Below, one piece after another: positions 61,388-64,000 of a stretch of DNA of 64,000 nt. A program made the position numbers and the translations under genes. This DNA is from Chitinophaga varians (lineage in GTDB: Bacteria > Bacteroidota > Bacteroidia > Chitinophagales > Chitinophagaceae). Every line of letters starts with the position of its first letter. Position 1 is the first letter of the stretch. The notes beneath the pieces were generated by a model. The model was not told where the DNA came from and searched no databases. It saw nothing but the letters and a program-made list of their open reading frames with translations. The stretch is from positions 1,178,001 through 1,242,000 of the forward strand of contig NZ_JABAIA010000001.1 in assembly GCF_012641275.1 (NCBI RefSeq), read 5' to 3'.

Positions 61388-62509
61388 TTACGGCTCTATA
61401 TACGGTTCGTACTGCCGGTATTTGCTAAAGAACACAATCGCTGAAAGCACCTGTAGCACCAGGATAGCGAGCCATTCGTAATGTCCGAGCACCATAAACA
61501 GTACTACAAAACAGGTGAGCAGTACATAACGTACGTGCAGTTCGTTATTTATCTTCGGAAAATATAGGAGCGAGCGGAAAAACATCAGCAGGGAAAGCGC
61601 CAGGCAGAAAACCATAAGCAGTGACAAGGCCGTTGTTTTCGTATGGGCGTTGACCGTGATCATCACCATTTCAGGTATCCACATGATCAGGTAGATGGCC
61701 GCCATGCGGATATAATGACGGAAGGTGCTGACAGGCAGGTTTTCCATGAAACTGAGCCACGTATCATCGAAGGCGCGGTGATGTGTGAGCAGCTGAAGAT
61801 GCAGCAGCACGCTTAACATGACGCCCAGCTGGAGGCCGCGCAGATCGAAGTAATCGCCTTGTTGCATGAGGAAAAAAGTAAGCCATAACATCAGCGCAGA
61901 TACCAGTTTGGCCGTGAGGATGCGGCGGGGAAACTGTGTAAACAGTTCATACAGGAAATACAGTACCGGCGGCTTTGTAAAGCGGCGGTTGATCCAGCGT
62001 TGCAGATAACCGGTAAAAAAGAAGGTATCCGGCCGGAACAGTTTCCTGTCGTACAGCGCCAGTGGCCAGAGGCCCATGATCACATTAAATACCAGGATAA
62101 CAATGGAAGGACCGTAGTAGTGGTGCCGGATGCCCACGGCCATCGCTATTCCGCCATAGATCCATACCGGCAGGTAGATGGCGTTATGAATGAGGAACCA
62201 TTCGCGGAGGCGGCTGTTTTTGTTCATGCTGCCCATGGCGGGGTACAGGAATTCGTAGCCCTGGGTTTGCATTACTTTCATCACGAAGCCTACACATTTG
62301 AGGCAGTAAAGCGCCCACAGTCCCAGCACGATCAGTAGGAAGGACGTGCCTTCCAGGAAGCCCATCATGAGCCCTTTGTGATAATTGAGCAGGCTGCCGC
62401 TGTCCACCACGCCGAACATGAGATAGAACAGCACGAGGAAGAAGCCCGTGTTCTGTATATAGAACCGGGTAGTGAATATTTTTTGCAGGATGGCCGTAAC
62501 TGAACGCAT
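61388..62509 (-). CDS. Multi-pass membrane protein, probable ABC exporter permease
   Basis: The ATG at 62509 (MRSVTAILQKIFTTRFYIQN) lies 1 bp after the stop of the ABC ATPase gene, so I reject an upstream frame that overlaps that gene. The 373-residue protein has about ten hydrophobic segments (GFFLVLFYLMFGVV, SFLLIVLGLWALYCL, LVSALMLWLTFFLM, LSLLMFFRSLLYF, TCFVVLFMVLGHYEW). No named permease family is evident to me. Tight coupling to the ATPase is the main evidence for a transporter role. Substrate unknown. Confidence 0.75.
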   Translation of the reverse strand: MRSVTAILQKIFTTRFYIQNTGFFLVLFYLMFGVVDSGSLLNYHKGLMMGFLEGTSFLLIVLGLWALYCLKCVGFVMKVMQTQGYEFLYPAMGSMNKNSRLREWFLIHNAIYLPVWIYGGIAMAVGIRHHYYGPSIVILVFNVIMGLWPLALYDRKLFRPDTFFFTGYLQRWINRRFTKPPVLYFLYELFTQFPRRILTAKLVSALMLWLTFFLMQQGDYFDLRGLQLGVMLSVLLHLQLLTHHRAFDDTWLSFMENLPVSTFRHYIRMAAIYLIMWIPEMVMITVNAHTKTTALSLLMVFCLALSLLMFFRSLLYFPKINNELHVRYVLLTCFVVLFMVLGHYEWLAILVLQVLSAIVFFSKYRQYEPYIEP

Positions 62510-62510
62510 A

Positions 62511-63158
62511 TTAATTGAGCGTAATATTTTTTTCCGCGATCCGAAGAGTGCCTGTGATGGTGACCTCTTCCGGGTCCAGCGGCTGGTGGGAGGTGATAAG
62601 GAAGGTAACGCCGGCAGCATGGCGGGTGCGGACCAGGTCGTACATGATCGCCAGCGTGCGGGTATCGATAGTGATGAGGGGCTCATCGAGCAGTATCACC
62701 GCCGGGTTGCCCGTAAAGGCCAGCAGCAGCGACAATTTTTTGAGCATGCCGCTGGAATAGGTGCTCACCGGGTTATTGACAAAGATATGCACACCCATTC
62801 GTTCGGCTATTTCAGCGATCAGTTGGCGGTCGCCCCCTTTGGTGCCGAGGTAGAGCTCCAGCAGATCGCGGCCGGTGAGGAAAGCCGGGTAGAACGGTTC
62901 CGCCTCAGCGTAGTTGATCAGCCGGCGAAAGGCCACCGGATGGTCTTTGCTGCTGACATCCCCACGAAGCCGGATTTCCCCTTTGAAGGGTATGAGGCCG
63001 GCCATTACTTTCATACAGGTGGTTTTGCCGGCGCCGTTTTCACCTTGTAGCCAGTATATGCCGGCCGGCAATTCCAGATGGGGGATATCCAGAATGGGTA
63101 CACTCTGGTAATTTTTTTTGACAGCATGAAGGACTATAACCGGTTCGGACATACGCAT
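62511..63158 (-). CDS. ABC transporter ATP-binding protein
   Basis: A 215-residue single nucleotide-binding domain: Walker A GENGAGKTTCMKVMAGL, Q-loop region YAEAEPFYPAFLTGRDLLEL, signature variant STYSSGMLKKLSLLLAF (YSSGM in place of LSGGQ), Walker B VILLDEPL and H-loop ITSHQPLD. The start could be the ATG at 63158 or 63152 (MSEPVIVLHAVKKNYQ). It forms a two-gene unit with the downstream membrane protein. Size and motifs resemble simple ABC-2 exporters. Confidence 0.9.
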   Translation of the reverse strand: MRMSEPVIVLHAVKKNYQSVPILDIPHLELPAGIYWLQGENGAGKTTCMKVMAGLIPFKGEIRLRGDVSSKDHPVAFRRLINYAEAEPFYPAFLTGRDLLELYLGTKGGDRQLIAEIAERMGVHIFVNNPVSTYSSGMLKKLSLLLAFTGNPAVILLDEPLITIDTRTLAIMYDLVRTRHAAGVTFLITSHQPLDPEEVTITGTLRIAEKNITLN

Positions 63159-63349
63159 AAGTTGATCTGCCGTAAATATGAAAAATTAATCCTTATAATA
63201 ATATATTCCGGTATTCAATTTAACAAAAATTTGCCAGCGGCTTTTTTTATGCTGATCATCATACTGTTAGTCGGTCTATGGTGTTTTTATGTATATATCC
63301 CCTTAAAATGTCATGCTTTTTTCATGAAGAAAAAATGTTATACCCAGGG

Positions 63350-63358
63350 TTTTCCACA
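63350..63358 (+). promoter_or_regulatory. DnaA-box-like TTTTCCACA (1)
   Basis: One of two TTTTCCACA sites upstream of nrdB. Single-mismatch relative of the E. coli TTATCCACA box. Confidence 0.4.
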
Positions 63359-63390
63359 TCACCGTGAAACATACGCCGGCACTACATTCC

Positions 63391-63408
63391 AACAATGTTC
63401 ACATTGTT
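63391..63408. promoter_or_regulatory. Palindrome AACAATGT-TC-ACATTGTT upstream of nrdB
   Basis: A perfect 8-bp inverted repeat with a 2-nt centre, 49 bp upstream of the candidate -7 box. Looks like a regulator site. Confidence 0.6.
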
Positions 63409-63416
63409 TTTCCACA
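63408..63416 (+). promoter_or_regulatory. DnaA-box-like TTTTCCACA (2)
   Basis: Second TTTTCCACA, 58 bp after the first and abutting the palindrome. The rest of the 63159-63601 gap is AT-rich leader. Confidence 0.4.
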
Positions 63417-63456
63417 CCTGTTGAAAACTAAAACCTCCCCCGCTAATGTCGTTCCT

Positions 63457-63464
63457 TACATTTG
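63457..63464 (+). promoter_or_regulatory. Candidate -7 box TACATTTG for nrdB
   Basis: TAnnTTTG match 138 bp before the nrdB ATG, implying a leader of about 130 nt. Confidence 0.5.
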
Positions 63465-63601
63465 TAATCCCGGACGTAATCAGTTTTAGGATATAGATGC
63501 TGGAAACAGGCAGGTGGTACATGTGAGATATGCGAATTTTTCAGTATACCAACCCCACTAGGAAAAACCGAGAACCGCGACCCGATATAAAAAATATTAT
63601 T

Positions 63602-64000
63602 ATGAGTAACGAGAATGAAATTCTTTTAAAAGAGAACAAGGACCGTTTTGTCTTATTACCGATCAAATATCCCAGGATATGGGAGCAGTATAAGAAACAT
63701 GAAGCGAGTTTTTGGACGGCCGAAGAGATAGACCTGAGTGCAGACATGAAAGACTGGGCCAGCATGAATGACGGCGAGCGCCACTTTATATCCCACGTAC
63801 TTGCATTTTTTGCCGCCAGCGACGGAATCGTGAATGAGAACCTGGCCGTAAATTTCATGAGTGAAGTACAGATCCCGGAAGCCCGTTGTTTCTACGGTTT
63901 CCAGATCATGATGGAAAATATTCACTCCGAAACATATGCCCTGCTGATTGACACCTATATCAAAGACGCGGCAGAAAAAGACCGGCTGTTCCACGCCATC
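63602..64000 (+). CDS. nrdB: Class I ribonucleotide reductase small (radical) subunit, 5' part only
   Basis: NrdB holds the di-iron tyrosyl radical that starts ribonucleotide reduction. The visible 133 residues run to the window edge. They have [60 protein letters not shown] (Asp/Glu iron ligands) and [20 protein letters not shown], where Glu and His ligands are expected. The gene continues past base 64000. The large subunit nrdA is not in view. Confidence 0.95.
   Translation, partial: MSNENEILLKENKDRFVLLPIKYPRIWEQYKKHEASFWTAEEIDLSADMKDWASMNDGERHFISHVLAFFAASDGIVNENLAVNFMSEVQIPEARCFYGFQIMMENIHSETYALLIDTYIKDAAEKDRLFHAI

Noticed and set aside
1..64000. tRNA, rRNA, insertion sequence or prophage genes
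   Set aside because: No clover-leaf, rRNA or transposase/integrase-like sequence was seen; gaps between genes are small and mostly explained by terminators and promoters.

Overview
The window looks like chromosomal DNA of a Bacteroidota bacterium, most likely a Chitinophaga-like member of the Chitinophagaceae. The evidence is families largely confined to that phylum (DUF5683, DUF4421, DUF4954, a PorT-like barrel, an SDR-type threonine dehydrogenase), many SPII lipoproteins and Gram-negative envelope genes. Candidate promoters carry the Bacteroidota -7 box TAnnTTTG, and start codons lack strong Shine-Dalgarno sites. Sixty-two genes are called, two of them cut by the window ends. No rRNA, tRNA, CRISPR array, transposase or prophage gene was seen. 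Assignments come from reading translated sequence and remembered family motifs; no database search was run.

Layout. 1-6.2 kb: end of an unknown gene, two hairpins, lon, two outer-membrane proteins and a membrane-anchored phosphoesterase. 6.5-10.5 kb: a UPF0173 hydrolase, then parA-parB-DUF5683-dapB. 10.6-14.5 kb: an Rrf2 regulator with four clustered cysteines, a 52-bp tandem repeat array, and cysH-cysD-cysN for sulfate activation and APS reduction. 14.5-25.5 kb: mixed housekeeping genes (tdh, kdsA, pspC-like, aconitase, HD hydrolase, LOG protein, DUF4421, YfcE-like phosphoesterase, purU, CHAD). 25.5-31.6 kb: a complete histidine-utilisation operon in transcription order marR-hutH-hutU-hutI-hutG, preceded by two ATAAG/CTTAT palindromes. 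32-43 kb: SET protein, bestrophin, mgtE, histidine phosphatase, S9 peptidase, glmS, DUF4954, tag. 43-46 kb: quinone-oxidoreductase-like gene with an ArsR-type regulator, and a di-heme peroxidase next to an MbnP-family lipoprotein. 46-52 kb: an L-fucose oxidative catabolism cluster. 52-61 kb: a VanX-like dipeptidase, a small lipoprotein, the leuC-(methyltransferase)-leuD-leuB-leuA operon, a conserved helical-repeat-like protein and an FMN reductase. 61-64 kb: a two-gene ABC system and the start of the class I ribonucleotide reductase small chain.

The observations I rate highest are the exact-period 52-bp array before the sulfate operon; a family of four same-oriented dyad repeats lying just 3' of plus-strand genes, one of which supplies a stop codon; the di-heme enzyme/MbnP pair; an aconitate-type methyltransferase inside the leucine operon; and palindromes placed like operators at the hut, leu, arsR and nrdB promoters. 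None is proven to be a new system. The rest of the window reads as ordinary core chromosome.
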